From DATJBF01 sp035516795 (GTDB lineage: Bacteria > Verrucomicrobiota > Verrucomicrobiia > Palsa-1439): a DNA stretch of 64,000 bases. This document shows, one piece after another, positions 18,712 through 27,808 of the stretch. Under the pieces are notes generated by a model, which was given only the letters and a program-made list of their open reading frames with translations, searched no databases and was not told the DNA's origin. The position numbers were made by a program, and so were the translations under genes. The stretch lies in the NCBI GenBank assembly GCA_035516795.1, contig DATIZX010000076.1, forward strand, positions 8,174-72,173, read 5' to 3'. Position 1 is the first letter of the stretch; each line of letters starts with the position of its first letter.

Positions 18712-19968
18712 TTATTGCGAATGACGCCAACTGTGGCGGACCAGCACAGCTTTTCCGCGCCAGCCCGGTGGATAATTGCGTCCCGTGCCGTAGAAATCGC
18801 CGTCCACCACCGACATCTCTGCTGCTCGTTCCACCCAATCCTGAATGTCGGGGCCCGATTGGATATAGGTCGTCAAATCGTACGTGCTGGCCGTCAGCGG
18901 TAACTTGTCCACGGTGAAATCAATAAAACCTTCGTCGTGAAGATCGAGTTGCGTTTTATCGACGAGGTCGGTGGACAGAAGGAAATACGGCGTGTCCGCC
19001 TTGTGAACGGTGACGCTGACGCGGCAATTCCGAAGCACCTTTCCCGTCTCGCACCGGTAATGCAGGCGAAACACGAGATGCTGGCCCGAGATTGGATGGC
19101 CAACGGCGTTCCCAGAGGCATCCAACAATTCCAACGAAATCGTCCGGGCGTGACCCTGACCCTGCCGGTCCTTCCGATCTGCAATCGATATCGCGGAAGA
19201 CTTTGAAAGGTCCGAAAGATAGGAGGCGATGACCTCGGAAGGTTCGCCATCCTGAGCCATCAGCCCGTTGCGGAGATAAATCGCCCGCGTGCAGAGGTTA
19301 TCGATGGCTGCCATGTTGTGGCTGACAAAAAGAACGGTGCGGCCTTCGTGGCTGGCGACATCGCCCATCTGGCTCAAACATTTCCTTTGAAAGGCCGCAT
19401 CTCCCACGGCCAGCACCTCATCGACGAGAAGTATCTCCGTCTCAAGATGGGCGGCGACGGCAAAGGCCAAACGCACGTACATGCCACTTGAGTACCGCTT
19501 GACCGGCGTGTCAATGAACTTCTCGGTTTCTGCAAAATCGACAATCTGGTCGAATTTCCGGTCGATCTCGGCTTTAGACATACCGAGGATCGCTCCACTG
19601 AGATAGATGTTTTCGCGCCCGGTCAGTTCGGAATGAAAACCCGTTCCAACTTCCAGGAGAGAGCCGACGCGTCCACGAATCGTTGCTGAGCCTTCCGTCG
19701 GGTCGGTAATCCGTGACAGCAATTTCAGCAGGGTGCTTTTGCCGGCGCCATTCCGACCAATCAGACCGACTACTTCCCCCTGACGCACATCAAAGGTCGC
19801 GTCTTTTAATGCCCAGAGAATATCATCTACATTTCCCTGGCCATTTCGACGAAAGAGGGAGGTCAGCCTCTCCGTCAGTTGGTCGCGCAACGTGTTGTGC
19901 CGGCGCTGCGCGTGGCCAATATGATAGAGCTTCGAGAGTTTCTTGGCCTGAATAGCGAGATCGTTCAT
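18712..19968 (-). CDS. wzt: ABC transporter ATP-binding protein of polysaccharide export (Wzt-like), second copy
   Basis: A 418-residue Wzt. The N-terminal ATPase has Walker A GRNGAGKSTLLK near residue 75, the Wzt-typical VGSLLEVGTGFHSELTGREN block, signature YSSGMYVRLAFA and Walker B ILLVDEVLAVGD. A C-terminal beta-sandwich of about 160 residues follows, which in this family reads the modified end of the glycan chain. Start and upstream Wzm stop share one base (TAATG). With Wzm it exports an undecaprenyl-linked chain across the inner membrane. The glycan-binding domain differs from that of the other Wzt at 36835-38115. Confidence 0.92.
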   Translation of the reverse strand: MNDLAIQAKKLSKLYHIGHAQRRHNTLRDQLTERLTSLFRRNGQGNVDDILWALKDATFDVRQGEVVGLIGRNGAGKSTLLKLLSRITDPTEGSATIRGRVGSLLEVGTGFHSELTGRENIYLSGAILGMSKAEIDRKFDQIVDFAETEKFIDTPVKRYSSGMYVRLAFAVAAHLETEILLVDEVLAVGDAAFQRKCLSQMGDVASHEGRTVLFVSHNMAAIDNLCTRAIYLRNGLMAQDGEPSEVIASYLSDLSKSSAISIADRKDRQGQGHARTISLELLDASGNAVGHPISGQHLVFRLHYRCETGKVLRNCRVSVTVHKADTPYFLLSTDLVDKTQLDLHDEGFIDFTVDKLPLTASTYDLTTYIQSGPDIQDWVERAAEMSVVDGDFYGTGRNYPPGWRGKAVLVRHSWRHSQ

Positions 19969-20828
19969 TAAATGATGTCCGCGAAGGTCCGCTCTGTCCG
20001 GCGGAAGTAAACCAGTCCGCCGAACAAGAGGGCGATGACCATGATAGTACTGACGGCGATGGCGGGAAAGTCCGGCTGTTCCTTGCCCAGCAAAGCCCAG
20101 CGAAATCCCTCGATGACACCTGCCATCGGATTGAGACTATATAGAAGACGCCACTTTTCGGGGATCAGGTGCAGAGAATAAACAACCGGGGAGGCATACA
20201 TCCAAAACTGCACAAGGAAAGGGATAGCATGACCGACGTCTCGGTATTTCACGTTCAGAGCCGAGAGATACAGGCAGGACGCGAGCGCAGTGAAAAAGGC
20301 GAGCAAAAGAAAAAACGGCAAAGCCAATACGCCCCAGGTCGGTGCGATGCCGTACCAGGCCATCATTCCCAATAAAATGAGAAACGAGATGGCAAAATCT
20401 ACGACAGGGCCGAGTGCACCTGAGATTGGAACAATCAGACGTGGGAAATAGACCTTGCTGATCAGGTTGGCGTTGCTGACCAAACTCGTTCCACTGCGAC
20501 TGATCGCCTGGGCGAAATAGTTCCACGGTAGCAATGCGACGAAAGTGAAGATGGGGTAGGGGAGACCGTCGGACGGTATTTTGGCGAACTGTCCAAAGAT
20601 CACCGTGAAGACGATCATGGTGAGCAAGGGCTGCAGCACCACCCAGGCAATCCCGATCGCAGCCTGTTTGTAACGCACCTTCACATCTCGCCAGGTCAGA
20701 AAGTACAGCAACTCCCGGTACCGATAAAGCGAGGCAAGATCGAAATCGAACCATCGTTTGCGGGGCTGAATCAGCACCACGGGGACAGAGGTCTCCTGCG
20801 AAAAGGTGGCCAAGGGGATGCCGTTCAT
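19968..20828 (-). CDS. wzm: ABC-2 type polysaccharide export permease (Wzm-like), second copy
   Basis: A 286-residue inner-membrane permease with six predicted membrane segments. Family landmarks are FLTWRDVKVRYKQAAIGIAWV near the N-terminus, SKVYFPRLIVPISG in the middle and LNPMAGVIEGFRWALLG near the end. It pairs with the adjacent Wzt. The downstream end overlaps wzt by one base and the start overlaps the upstream DUF5672 gene as ATGA. It is clearly paralogous to the protein at 38120-38977. Confidence 0.93.
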   Translation of the reverse strand: MNGIPLATFSQETSVPVVLIQPRKRWFDFDLASLYRYRELLYFLTWRDVKVRYKQAAIGIAWVVLQPLLTMIVFTVIFGQFAKIPSDGLPYPIFTFVALLPWNYFAQAISRSGTSLVSNANLISKVYFPRLIVPISGALGPVVDFAISFLILLGMMAWYGIAPTWGVLALPFFLLLAFFTALASCLYLSALNVKYRDVGHAIPFLVQFWMYASPVVYSLHLIPEKWRLLYSLNPMAGVIEGFRWALLGKEQPDFPAIAVSTIMVIALLFGGLVYFRRTERTFADII

Positions 20829-21709
20829 AATTGCTGCTCCGCGGTTTGCCTGTTTACGGCACGGCTATTTTTCAGCAGGTGTGGCTCCCAAAAGCCTCGG
20901 TCATAACGCGCCCAAGCATGGCAACCGAAAGGCAATTGCTGGTGGTTCCGCTGGAAACACACGCGCGGCGATACCTCAAAAGCGAATCTTAATCCCGTTT
21001 CCACGTCGGCAATCTTGAAGTCGCGGTAATAGTGGATGGCTTCTTCGGACCAGAAGATATCCGCCTCGGTCCGACCCTGCAACCAACGATACATGTGCCA
21101 CCGGGAGGAGTTGAATATCGGCAACCGTTTCAGATATTTCTTTGGCAGATTCACGTATTGCACGAGTTTGGGCTTATGCGCGTAGTATTTGTGCCAATAC
21201 TGGTCCGGATCCATCATGGGCCGCGTGGAATACAGAACCCGCAGGAAACTGGCCACCTTCATCAGGGCGAAGCCACTGTTGCCAACCCTTTCATGTTTCA
21301 CCCAGGGCGAGTCAGGGCAGTGAATCCAGGGAGGCCCGATATAGTCGAGGTCGGTTTGGCACCATTGCTCAAGCTGATCCGATAACACCAGACTGTCGAG
21401 GTGATACATGAAGATGTACCGATAATCGGCAAACGCCTCATAGAACTTCGCCGAGGTCACGAGCCGCGCGTGCGCGGCTGCGCTGCCGAAGAATCTCTTT
21501 GGGAATCGCTTGATTTCAAAATCAGGGAAGTCGATCAACAAATCTCGCGGCGCAACCATGTATTTGTCGTACCGCTGCAGGAAGTGCCGGGCTTGTTGCA
21601 GCGAGACCTCTTCGTCGGGAGTCAGGTTTCGCCGCGTCGAAAGCGGAATGACCACGGCCACCAACTTGCTGGGCACCGTGAACTCAGGTTGATTTCCTTC
21701 CCGCATCAT
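20825..21709 (-). CDS. DUF5672-like protein, putative glycosyltransferase
   Basis: A 294-residue protein starting at the first of two adjacent ATG codons, which overlaps the upstream stop as ATGA. Features are KLVAVVIPLSTRRNLTPDEE at the start, YIFMYHLDSLVLSDQLEQW, whose HLDS resembles a DxD-like site, and YIGPPWIHCPDSPWVK plus VGNSGFALMKVASFL. This set is typical of the DUF5672 family found in glycan clusters and thought to be GT-A-like transferases. Activity is not established. Confidence 0.72.
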   Translation of the reverse strand: MMREGNQPEFTVPSKLVAVVIPLSTRRNLTPDEEVSLQQARHFLQRYDKYMVAPRDLLIDFPDFEIKRFPKRFFGSAAAHARLVTSAKFYEAFADYRYIFMYHLDSLVLSDQLEQWCQTDLDYIGPPWIHCPDSPWVKHERVGNSGFALMKVASFLRVLYSTRPMMDPDQYWHKYYAHKPKLVQYVNLPKKYLKRLPIFNSSRWHMYRWLQGRTEADIFWSEEAIHYYRDFKIADVETGLRFAFEVSPRVCFQRNHQQLPFGCHAWARYDRGFWEPHLLKNSRAVNRQTAEQQL

Positions 21710-22455
21710 CCTGCCGCTCTTTGAAATTGCGTTCGCTCGGTTTTGACCGGGTCGGTGCGCATTTTTACCACGCGGGCTGGGGTGCCCACCGCCACCGCAT
21801 TGTCGGATATATCCTCTGTGACAACCGAGCCGGCACCGATCACTGCCCCTTTGCCGATACGTACGCCCGAGAGCACGATCACACCGAAACCCAGCCAGGC
21901 GTCGTCTTCGATAACGATCGGGCCTTTGGATTGTAGCGGTTGAGCGTAGATCAACTGATCGGCTCGCAGACCGTGGTCGTAGGAATAAAACGCGCACCGC
22001 GGCGCGATTTGAACGCCTTTGCCAATTACGATAGGCGCGACCGCAGACGTAAAATGGCATCGTGGCTGAACGGTCGTGCCAGCGCCAACCCGGAGGGCGC
22101 CGCCTTCGAGTATCTCGATGATAGTTTCATCAAAAAGCAACGTTCGATCCCCCAATTCAACCGGACCGCCGCGTTCGTGCTGATAAATCACCACTCGTTC
22201 ACCAATGAAGGTATGATTGCCGAGTCGCAAATCGTCATGACGAATCGTTGCATTGGGGGAGACGTAACCTTTCGGTTGAATGTTGGCCAGTTCGAGGCGG
22301 CCTTTGTACGGTGGATAGCCAAGCGCCGCGAGACGGCCGGCCAGGCGGCCGAACCGACTCCAACCGGCTCGCCGCAGCCAAAAATTCACCCAAATCCAAT
22401 GCAACCGCTTCCTGACTCGCGCGGCCAAACTGCTGTTTTGTGCGGGTGAGGTCAT
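21706..22455 (-). CDS. Left-handed beta-helix acyltransferase (sugar O-acetyltransferase-like)
   Basis: A 249-residue hexapeptide-repeat protein. Imperfect [LIV]-G-x4 turns run from about residue 70 to 225, including LGNHTFIGERVV, IVIGKGVQIAPRC, VIEDDAWLGFGVIVLSGVRI and GKGAVIGAGSVV. The family uses acetyl-CoA to acetylate sugar hydroxyls, with a catalytic histidine that could be in FYSYDHGL. ATG 22455 overlaps the upstream stop as ATGA; longer readings lie within that gene. The likely role is O-acetylation of the exported glycan. Confidence 0.87.
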   Translation of the reverse strand: MTSPAQNSSLAARVRKRLHWIWVNFWLRRAGWSRFGRLAGRLAALGYPPYKGRLELANIQPKGYVSPNATIRHDDLRLGNHTFIGERVVIYQHERGGPVELGDRTLLFDETIIEILEGGALRVGAGTTVQPRCHFTSAVAPIVIGKGVQIAPRCAFYSYDHGLRADQLIYAQPLQSKGPIVIEDDAWLGFGVIVLSGVRIGKGAVIGAGSVVTEDISDNAVAVGTPARVVKMRTDPVKTERTQFQRAAG

Positions 22456-23432
22456 GAGGAAGAACGCAAATTCCGCACGAGCATTCTTGCGGGCTCGGGA
22501 ATGGCAGCCGCATAGACATTTCGCAGCTTCTGCGCCATGCGCCGCCACAGGCTTTCCGGTTGCGCCAGATCTGTCAAAACAACTTCCTTCACAAAGAAAT
22601 CATCTGCTTCCTTGTCACGGATCACGATCGGCGGATGCTCCAACGGGAACGAGATTTCTTGCAGCGGCAAACGCGCCCAACGACTTTCTGTCGAGGTCGT
22701 ATGGGTCGCCTCCGCATCGAATCCGACGTTGGAAACGAGATTCGCGTTCGGCATGATGCAGAGCCCATTTTGTGCCCATGTGGAAAAAAGCCATTGGTAA
22801 TCCCAGTAGTCCACCTTTCCGCCGGCTCGATAGGCGTGATCGAATTTCTCGGTCCAATGTTGTACCGCGCGAATGTCACCGACCAGATCGCGCAACCACG
22901 CGCCCTCGCGAAATTCAGACCACAGTTTCACTCCCATATCCATGTGCCGCCAAGCACGCCGCCACGTGGCCCAGCCCCAGCAAATTTTGAAGCGCGAGAA
23001 AAAATAGCTATACGCACCGCGACGGTGGCCACACTGGAAATTGCTGCCGGCAATCTGCATGATGCGCTCGTCATCGCAGTACTTCTCCAGCAGTTCATCG
23101 CAATATCGGAAGAAACTCGGGTGTGCGAGGCAGTCATCTTCGAGGATGATGGCGCGGTCCGTATGCTCAAAGACCCAGTCGAGGCCCGTCGCCGGCCCCA
23201 TTCCGCAACCGAGATTGACATCCGCGTACTTCCTGATCACTTCACACGGCCAATCAATGCGGTCAATAATAGCTCGGGTTGCGACACATTTCTGGACGTC
23301 CTCGGGACGGTTTGAGCGGGGACCATCTGCCACGACGAAAACTTTGGGCGGTCTGGCCTTGGCGATCACGCCCGCGACCCGCGCAGTGACGTCAGGACGA
23401 TTGAAAACAATCAGTGCTACGGGAGATTGCAT
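22452..23432 (-). CDS. Glycosyltransferase-like protein (GT2-related, HlpA-like)
   Basis: A 326-residue protein starting MQSPVALIVFNRPDVTARVA. It has WVFEHTDRAIILEDDCLAHP with the EDD site and ICWGWATWRRAWRHMD, the same blocks as its paralogue at 17724-18689, with which it is collinear along most of its length. Two such paralogues suggest two similar linkages or a duplication within the locus. Substrate unknown. Confidence 0.82.
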   Translation of the reverse strand: MQSPVALIVFNRPDVTARVAGVIAKARPPKVFVVADGPRSNRPEDVQKCVATRAIIDRIDWPCEVIRKYADVNLGCGMGPATGLDWVFEHTDRAIILEDDCLAHPSFFRYCDELLEKYCDDERIMQIAGSNFQCGHRRGAYSYFFSRFKICWGWATWRRAWRHMDMGVKLWSEFREGAWLRDLVGDIRAVQHWTEKFDHAYRAGGKVDYWDYQWLFSTWAQNGLCIMPNANLVSNVGFDAEATHTTSTESRWARLPLQEISFPLEHPPIVIRDKEADDFFVKEVVLTDLAQPESLWRRMAQKLRNVYAAAIPEPARMLVRNLRSSS

Positions 23433-23451
23433 GAAGGATCCATTCGCTTGG

Positions 23452-24345
23452 TCACGATTGTCTTTGGAGGATGCAATGGCGCCAGGAGTGCGCTCGCAGA
23501 TCGATCAGGTTCATGTCCACGAGCGAGCCACCGCCAAAATGCAGGAAAAAGCTGTTGGCCATGACGGCATTCAGACACGTGCGCCGGACATCGGAATGTC
23601 GCAAACCGCCCAAGTCCGCGGCGAGTTTCCGTCGGATTCGCGTCGTCATGGGAAGCTGAGGTTGCTCGTTGATGAGGAATGGGTAGTGCAAACAAATCTG
23701 GTCGAAGAGCGTGACATTGAAACGCGGATCGATCCAGTGCACGGCTTTGGCGCGAAGCAATTCGTAGGACAGGGGACGCATCTCGTAATTCCACTCCGGG
23801 CCGCCCTTTTCCTCATGGGTGCAATACGTCATTTGGAATAAATCCCGATGATGTTGAGGAGAGAACACCAGAACACCGCATTGGACAACCTCATCGAATT
23901 CTGCTGGCAAGCCGTAGTTTGCGTAATACTGTTTGGCGGTGTCATTGCGTATGGCCCGTTCACCCCAAAACTCCTGCAGCCGCTGCAAAATCTGGGCATA
24001 CTCCGTCGCCGACGGAGTGGCCCATTGATTTACCGCACCAACTTTGTCCGCCGGCACCGCGGCGAAGATACACGGTGCGGTAGCCGTGTTGATCAATACA
24101 TCAGAATCGATCCAAACGACTTGTTCGTAGTTCTTTACGGCTTGGTGACTGGGGATCAGGCATTTTTGCCATGAAGGAGATCGTTTGCATGCACGCTCGG
24201 AGGTGTCCAAAGGTTGATCGATACAGATCAGGTCGTAGTTATGTTCTTCCGCATATTCGCGCCAATTTGCTTCACACGATTCCTTCCATGCCCCAAGGTA
24301 GCGGTCCCCGATGGCCATGGTGACAATTGCCCTGGACGGTTTCAA
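23452..24345 (-). CDS. Putative glycosyltransferase (nucleotide-diphospho-sugar transferase fold), tandem copy 1
   Basis: A 297-residue protein beginning with a TTG codon at 24345. The nearest ATG would remove the first beta strand (RAIVTMAIGDRYL). VVWIDSDVLINTATAP carries the DxD motif (DSD), and NYEMRPLSYELL and NSFFLHFGGG are conserved C-terminal blocks. The sequence aligns over its full length with the gene immediately upstream at 24376-25263, so the pair arose by tandem duplication. It is probably a cytoplasmic sugar transferase of the GT-A type. Confidence 0.75.
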   Translation of the reverse strand: MKPSRAIVTMAIGDRYLGAWKESCEANWREYAEEHNYDLICIDQPLDTSERACKRSPSWQKCLIPSHQAVKNYEQVVWIDSDVLINTATAPCIFAAVPADKVGAVNQWATPSATEYAQILQRLQEFWGERAIRNDTAKQYYANYGLPAEFDEVVQCGVLVFSPQHHRDLFQMTYCTHEEKGGPEWNYEMRPLSYELLRAKAVHWIDPRFNVTLFDQICLHYPFLINEQPQLPMTTRIRRKLAADLGGLRHSDVRRTCLNAVMANSFFLHFGGGSLVDMNLIDLRAHSWRHCILQRQS

Positions 24346-24375
24346 TCTTCAGCAATCCCGCGGTTGCTCAATTAT

Positions 24376-25263
24376 CTAGAACTGCAAATCCCGCCACGAT
24401 TTGATGTTCGGGTCTATCAATTCCATTTCACCGGCGGCGGGCCCCCCGAAATGAAGAAAGAAACTGTTGAGATAGGTTGCCGTCAGACACGTTTGCTTCA
24501 TCGTGGTGAAGGACGGCAGGTCCAGAACCGTCGCCAGCTTGCGTTTGAGTCTCGCGCGGAAGCTGTGGTTCGCTCGCGGTTTGATCAGAAACGGATAGTG
24601 CAGGAACAAGACTGCGGGCCACATAACATTAAAACGCGGGTCAATCCACTGGACGGAATCAGACTTGACCAACTCGTAGGAGAGGGGACGCATCTCCATT
24701 TGCCATTCTCGCCCGCCTTTTTCTTCGTAATTGGAGTATGTGCGTTCGAGAAGGGAACGATGATGGCGGGGCGATAGCACCAACACGCCCGTATTCACAA
24801 CTTCGTCAACGCCCGCGGAAAAGCCATACGTGGTATAGTACTCGGGCGCCGTATAGTTTCTGATCGCCTTGCCTTCGAAGAACTCGTAGATCCGATCATG
24901 AATCGCTTCGCGGTAGTGATGCCATTCTCGCGAATACGGATATTCTTCAACGGCCCCCACCTTCTCCAATGGTACGCCAGAATCAATCGCCGGAGCAGCG
25001 TGATTGTTGATCAGGATGTCTGAATCGATCCACACGATTCGCTCGTAACGCTGGGCAAAATCCTGGCTGAGAATCAGACATTTTTGCCACGCCGGCGATC
25101 GCTTGCGAGCACGCTCCGAATTGTCGAGGGGCTGCTCGATGCAAATGAGATCGAAGCCGTGTCGAGAAGCATAGGCTCGCCAGTTGGATTCGCACCTGCG
25201 CTTCCAGTGTTGCTGATATGGTTCACCCATCGCCAAGGTGACGATCGCTTTGGAAGAGTTCAT
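24376..25263 (-). CDS. Putative glycosyltransferase (nucleotide-diphospho-sugar transferase fold), tandem copy 2
   Basis: A 295-residue GT-A-like protein with IVWIDSDILINNHAAPA (DSD metal site), GREWQMEMRPLSYELVK and NSFFLHFGGPA. It shares these blocks and LICIEQPLDNSERARKRSP with the next gene downstream. The strongest divergence lies between about residues 75 and 130, where donor or acceptor selection could differ. ATG 25263 follows the SDR gene after 15 bases. Confidence 0.77.
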   Translation of the reverse strand: MNSSKAIVTLAMGEPYQQHWKRRCESNWRAYASRHGFDLICIEQPLDNSERARKRSPAWQKCLILSQDFAQRYERIVWIDSDILINNHAAPAIDSGVPLEKVGAVEEYPYSREWHHYREAIHDRIYEFFEGKAIRNYTAPEYYTTYGFSAGVDEVVNTGVLVLSPRHHRSLLERTYSNYEEKGGREWQMEMRPLSYELVKSDSVQWIDPRFNVMWPAVLFLHYPFLIKPRANHSFRARLKRKLATVLDLPSFTTMKQTCLTATYLNSFFLHFGGPAAGEMELIDPNIKSWRDLQF

Positions 25264-25278
25264 CTACTCCCACCAGCA

Positions 25279-25992
25279 CTATGCTTTTTGCATGGGACGA
25301 ATGTCGATTTCCGTGATTTCGGCGGTGCGTGGCAGGCAGAGCGCATGCAGCACTGTCGCGGCAACATCCGCCGGCTGCAACAACCGCTCCGGTCGGTATT
25401 CTTTGCCTTCTGCTTGGTGAAGAGCAGCTTGCATGGGGGTTGCCGTCCGACCGACAAAAACACTCAGCACCCGAACTCCATCGACGTTCACTTCCTGGCG
25501 CAAACTATCGGCCATCGCCTTCAGGGCTGCTTTGGTTGCCGCATATTGGCTGATCAACGCCGCAGGCGTCAGGCGCGCGACGCTGGAATTGATGAAAACA
25601 ATCTGACCATGCCGTTGACGCAGACCGGGCAAGAGCGCCTGCGTCAGTACGAATGGCGCGCGGACGTTGACGCGGTACTGCCGGTCAAGGTTGGCCGGAG
25701 ATGCGGTGGTAGTGCTTTCCCTCACAAACACGCCCGCACTGTGGACCAGAATATCCGCCCCTCCGAATTCCTTTTGGATGGCACTGGCGGCATCGAGAAT
25801 CTGACGTTCCACGTCCAAATCAACGGTAAACCGGGCAGAATGAGGGGCCGAAACGTGAACTCGTTCCACGTGACGGCCGAGCAAGCACAGCGTTGCCCCT
25901 TCGGCGCCGAGTGCCAGCGCGATGGCTTTGCCAATGCCGCTGCTGGCACCAGTGACGACCGCAATCTGGTCCGTGAGTGGACCACGCATCAT
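25279..25992 (-). CDS. Short-chain dehydrogenase/reductase (classical SDR)
   Basis: A 237-residue classical SDR. The cofactor motif is VVTGASSGIGKAIA. LVHSAG stands for the NNAG strand, the catalytic serine lies in INSSVARL and the catalytic YxxxK is in YAATKAALK. LLGRHVERV after the second strand suggests NADP preference through the arginine. It is likely to oxidise or reduce a sugar or sugar-nucleotide intermediate of the neighbouring deoxysugar cassette. The start overlaps the DUF4910 stop as ATGA. Confidence 0.88.
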   Translation of the reverse strand: MMRGPLTDQIAVVTGASSGIGKAIALALGAEGATLCLLGRHVERVHVSAPHSARFTVDLDVERQILDAASAIQKEFGGADILVHSAGVFVRESTTTASPANLDRQYRVNVRAPFVLTQALLPGLRQRHGQIVFINSSVARLTPAALISQYAATKAALKAMADSLRQEVNVDGVRVLSVFVGRTATPMQAALHQAEGKEYRPERLLQPADVAATVLHALCLPRTAEITEIDIRPMQKA

Positions 25993-27275
25993 TCAAGTTC
26001 CTTCAACAGTGAGTGATCGAGCAACGCGTCGGCCGCTTTGCGAATCAGAGCAAATTCCATTTCCGAACGCTCGGCGATATCGAGCAGGAAATGTTTGCCA
26101 TCGGAGAGGTTCAGTACCCAGAGCATGGCCAGTTCAAAATTCCGTGAACCAGTTTGGCCGCCGACGTTTTGATAAAGCCCGCGCCGGCCCAGTTGGGGTT
26201 CGCATTTCGGATTGAGATTCACGCAGGTTCGGTTGCCTTCCAATACATCGAGTACCGCGAGGCATTTCTGGAAGGAATCGGCGAGGCTCGCCGGTTTCAC
26301 GAATTCCAGGTTGTCCGCCGACGTGTGATACTCGGGGTAACGACCGTTCGGGGTGCGCATGAAGCAACCGACCGGGAGATCGAAACCCGGCGAGCAATAC
26401 TGGCGCTCATCGTACCCGTAGGGAGAGAAATTTTGGATCTCAAATTGTTGGCCGGAATGCTTCAGAACGTGCGCGACAGCCCGGTCAATCTCAGCATTGC
26501 CGCGCCGGCTCTTCTTATAGGTCGATGGGCCTGCGTCGCCGACGCAAGTGATTACCAACCCGTGCTTGATCTTGGCGGCGTTCGATTCGTTGCGGCTGAG
26601 CCAGGTAATGGAGCCGATGGTGCCCGGAATGAAGAGAAATCTGTACGAATACCGCCGAGTCACAGCACCAAGGTGCTTTGCCAGAAAGGTCGTCAATGCG
26701 ATGCCGGACAAATTATCATTGGCGAGCGAAGGATGACAGGTGTGACAAGAGAGCAGAACCTCGTCGCAGCTGTGACCGGGCAGGTAAAGCTCTCCATACG
26801 TGAGATGGCCGTCCTGTAATGTCGAATCGATCGAAACTTCATATTCGTCATCCGGCAGGGAAAGCAATTGGCTGTGACTCAAACAAAAGCCCCAGCGCTC
26901 TGCATAGTAGGACGTGCGATAAGGAATCCAGTCCGGGTGCTCTGGAAGAGAATAAAGATGCGGTTTCAATTCGGGCAGACGCATCCTCGCCTTGACTGGA
27001 ATGCTGTATTGGAGCACGTGCAGGTTTGACTTTTGGAAATCGATGACCCGCTCGCCTTTGCTGTTTTTGATGTAGGCATCGCGGATATTCCATTCCTTCG
27101 GCACGATCCAGTCGAACACCCGCGTTCCGCTCGGGACCTCCTGCACGTCCAGGGAAACATGACGCTTCAATGCTTTCAGCGTCTCGCGGAAACCAGTGCC
27201 GGTAATGCTCCGGCAGAGAGGGTACAACTCCCCGATCAGACGGTGCATCTCGTGACCAGTATGTTCGGCGGTCAT
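25989..27275 (-). CDS. DUF4910/DUF2172 aminopeptidase-like protein of polysaccharide loci
   Basis: A 428-residue protein of the DUF4910 family, which has an M28-like zinc peptidase fold with an inserted domain. LYPLCRSITGTGFRETL is the conserved start. LLSCHTCHPSLANDNLSG holds candidate metal ligands (His and Asp), FLFIPGTIGSITWLS is the next core strand and YHTSADNLEFVK provides a later His/Asp pair. Family members occur mainly beside sugar-nucleotide genes and their reaction is not well established; amide hydrolysis on a modified sugar is a reasonable guess. Both ends overlap neighbours by four bases. Confidence 0.85.
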   Translation of the reverse strand: MTAEHTGHEMHRLIGELYPLCRSITGTGFRETLKALKRHVSLDVQEVPSGTRVFDWIVPKEWNIRDAYIKNSKGERVIDFQKSNLHVLQYSIPVKARMRLPELKPHLYSLPEHPDWIPYRTSYYAERWGFCLSHSQLLSLPDDEYEVSIDSTLQDGHLTYGELYLPGHSCDEVLLSCHTCHPSLANDNLSGIALTTFLAKHLGAVTRRYSYRFLFIPGTIGSITWLSRNESNAAKIKHGLVITCVGDAGPSTYKKSRRGNAEIDRAVAHVLKHSGQQFEIQNFSPYGYDERQYCSPGFDLPVGCFMRTPNGRYPEYHTSADNLEFVKPASLADSFQKCLAVLDVLEGNRTCVNLNPKCEPQLGRRGLYQNVGGQTGSRNFELAMLWVLNLSDGKHFLLDIAERSEMEFALIRKAADALLDHSLLKELE

Positions 27276-27802
27276 CCTTTGAAGTACGGGTAATTATCGT
27301 CGCGGTCGGTGATCACGGTCACCTCACCGGGCCAGCGGACCCGGAACGCGGGGTCATTCCAGCGTACACCGGCCGCATGGGGGGGAGCGTAATAAGCCGA
27401 CATTTGGTAGAAAATTTCGGTGGTGTCTTCGAGAGTCAGGAAACCGTGCGCGCAGCCCGGGGGAATCACCATCATGCGATGATTGGCGGCTGACAAGGTA
27501 TCACCTACCCATTGTTTGAACGTTGGAGAATCAGGCCGCAGGTCGATCGCCACATCGTAAAGAGAACCCATCGTGCAACGGACAATCTTGGTTTCTGCGT
27601 GCGGTGGTTTCTGGTAATGCATGCCGCGCAGGGTGCCCTTGCGTTTGTTGAACGAAATATTGCATTGCACCAGGCGCGAGTCGATTCCCTGCTCTTCGAA
27701 TTCAGTCTGGCACCACGCGCGGGCAAAGAAACCACGCGCATCGGGAATCAGTTCGGGGTCGAGTACAAATACGCCCTGGATCTTTGTCTTTGTGAAAAGC
27801 AT
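27272..27802 (-). CDS. rfbC: dTDP-4-dehydrorhamnose 3,5-epimerase-like protein (RfbC/RmlC family)
   Basis: A 176-residue cupin of the usual RmlC length. KGTLRGMHYQ contains the catalytic histidine, CNISFNKRKG precedes it, and VIPPGCAHGFLTLED and EIFYQMSAYYAP hold the conserved C-terminal site including a tyrosine. It epimerises C3 and/or C5 of a 4-keto-6-deoxyhexose nucleotide. No rmlA, rmlB or rmlD is present nearby, so the substrate is more likely the product of the adjacent cytidylyltransferase pathway than dTDP-rhamnose precursor. Confidence 0.88.
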   Translation of the reverse strand: MLFTKTKIQGVFVLDPELIPDARGFFARAWCQTEFEEQGIDSRLVQCNISFNKRKGTLRGMHYQKPPHAETKIVRCTMGSLYDVAIDLRPDSPTFKQWVGDTLSAANHRMMVIPPGCAHGFLTLEDTTEIFYQMSAYYAPPHAAGVRWNDPAFRVRWPGEVTVITDRDDNYPYFKG

Positions 27803-27808
27803 GTGTTT

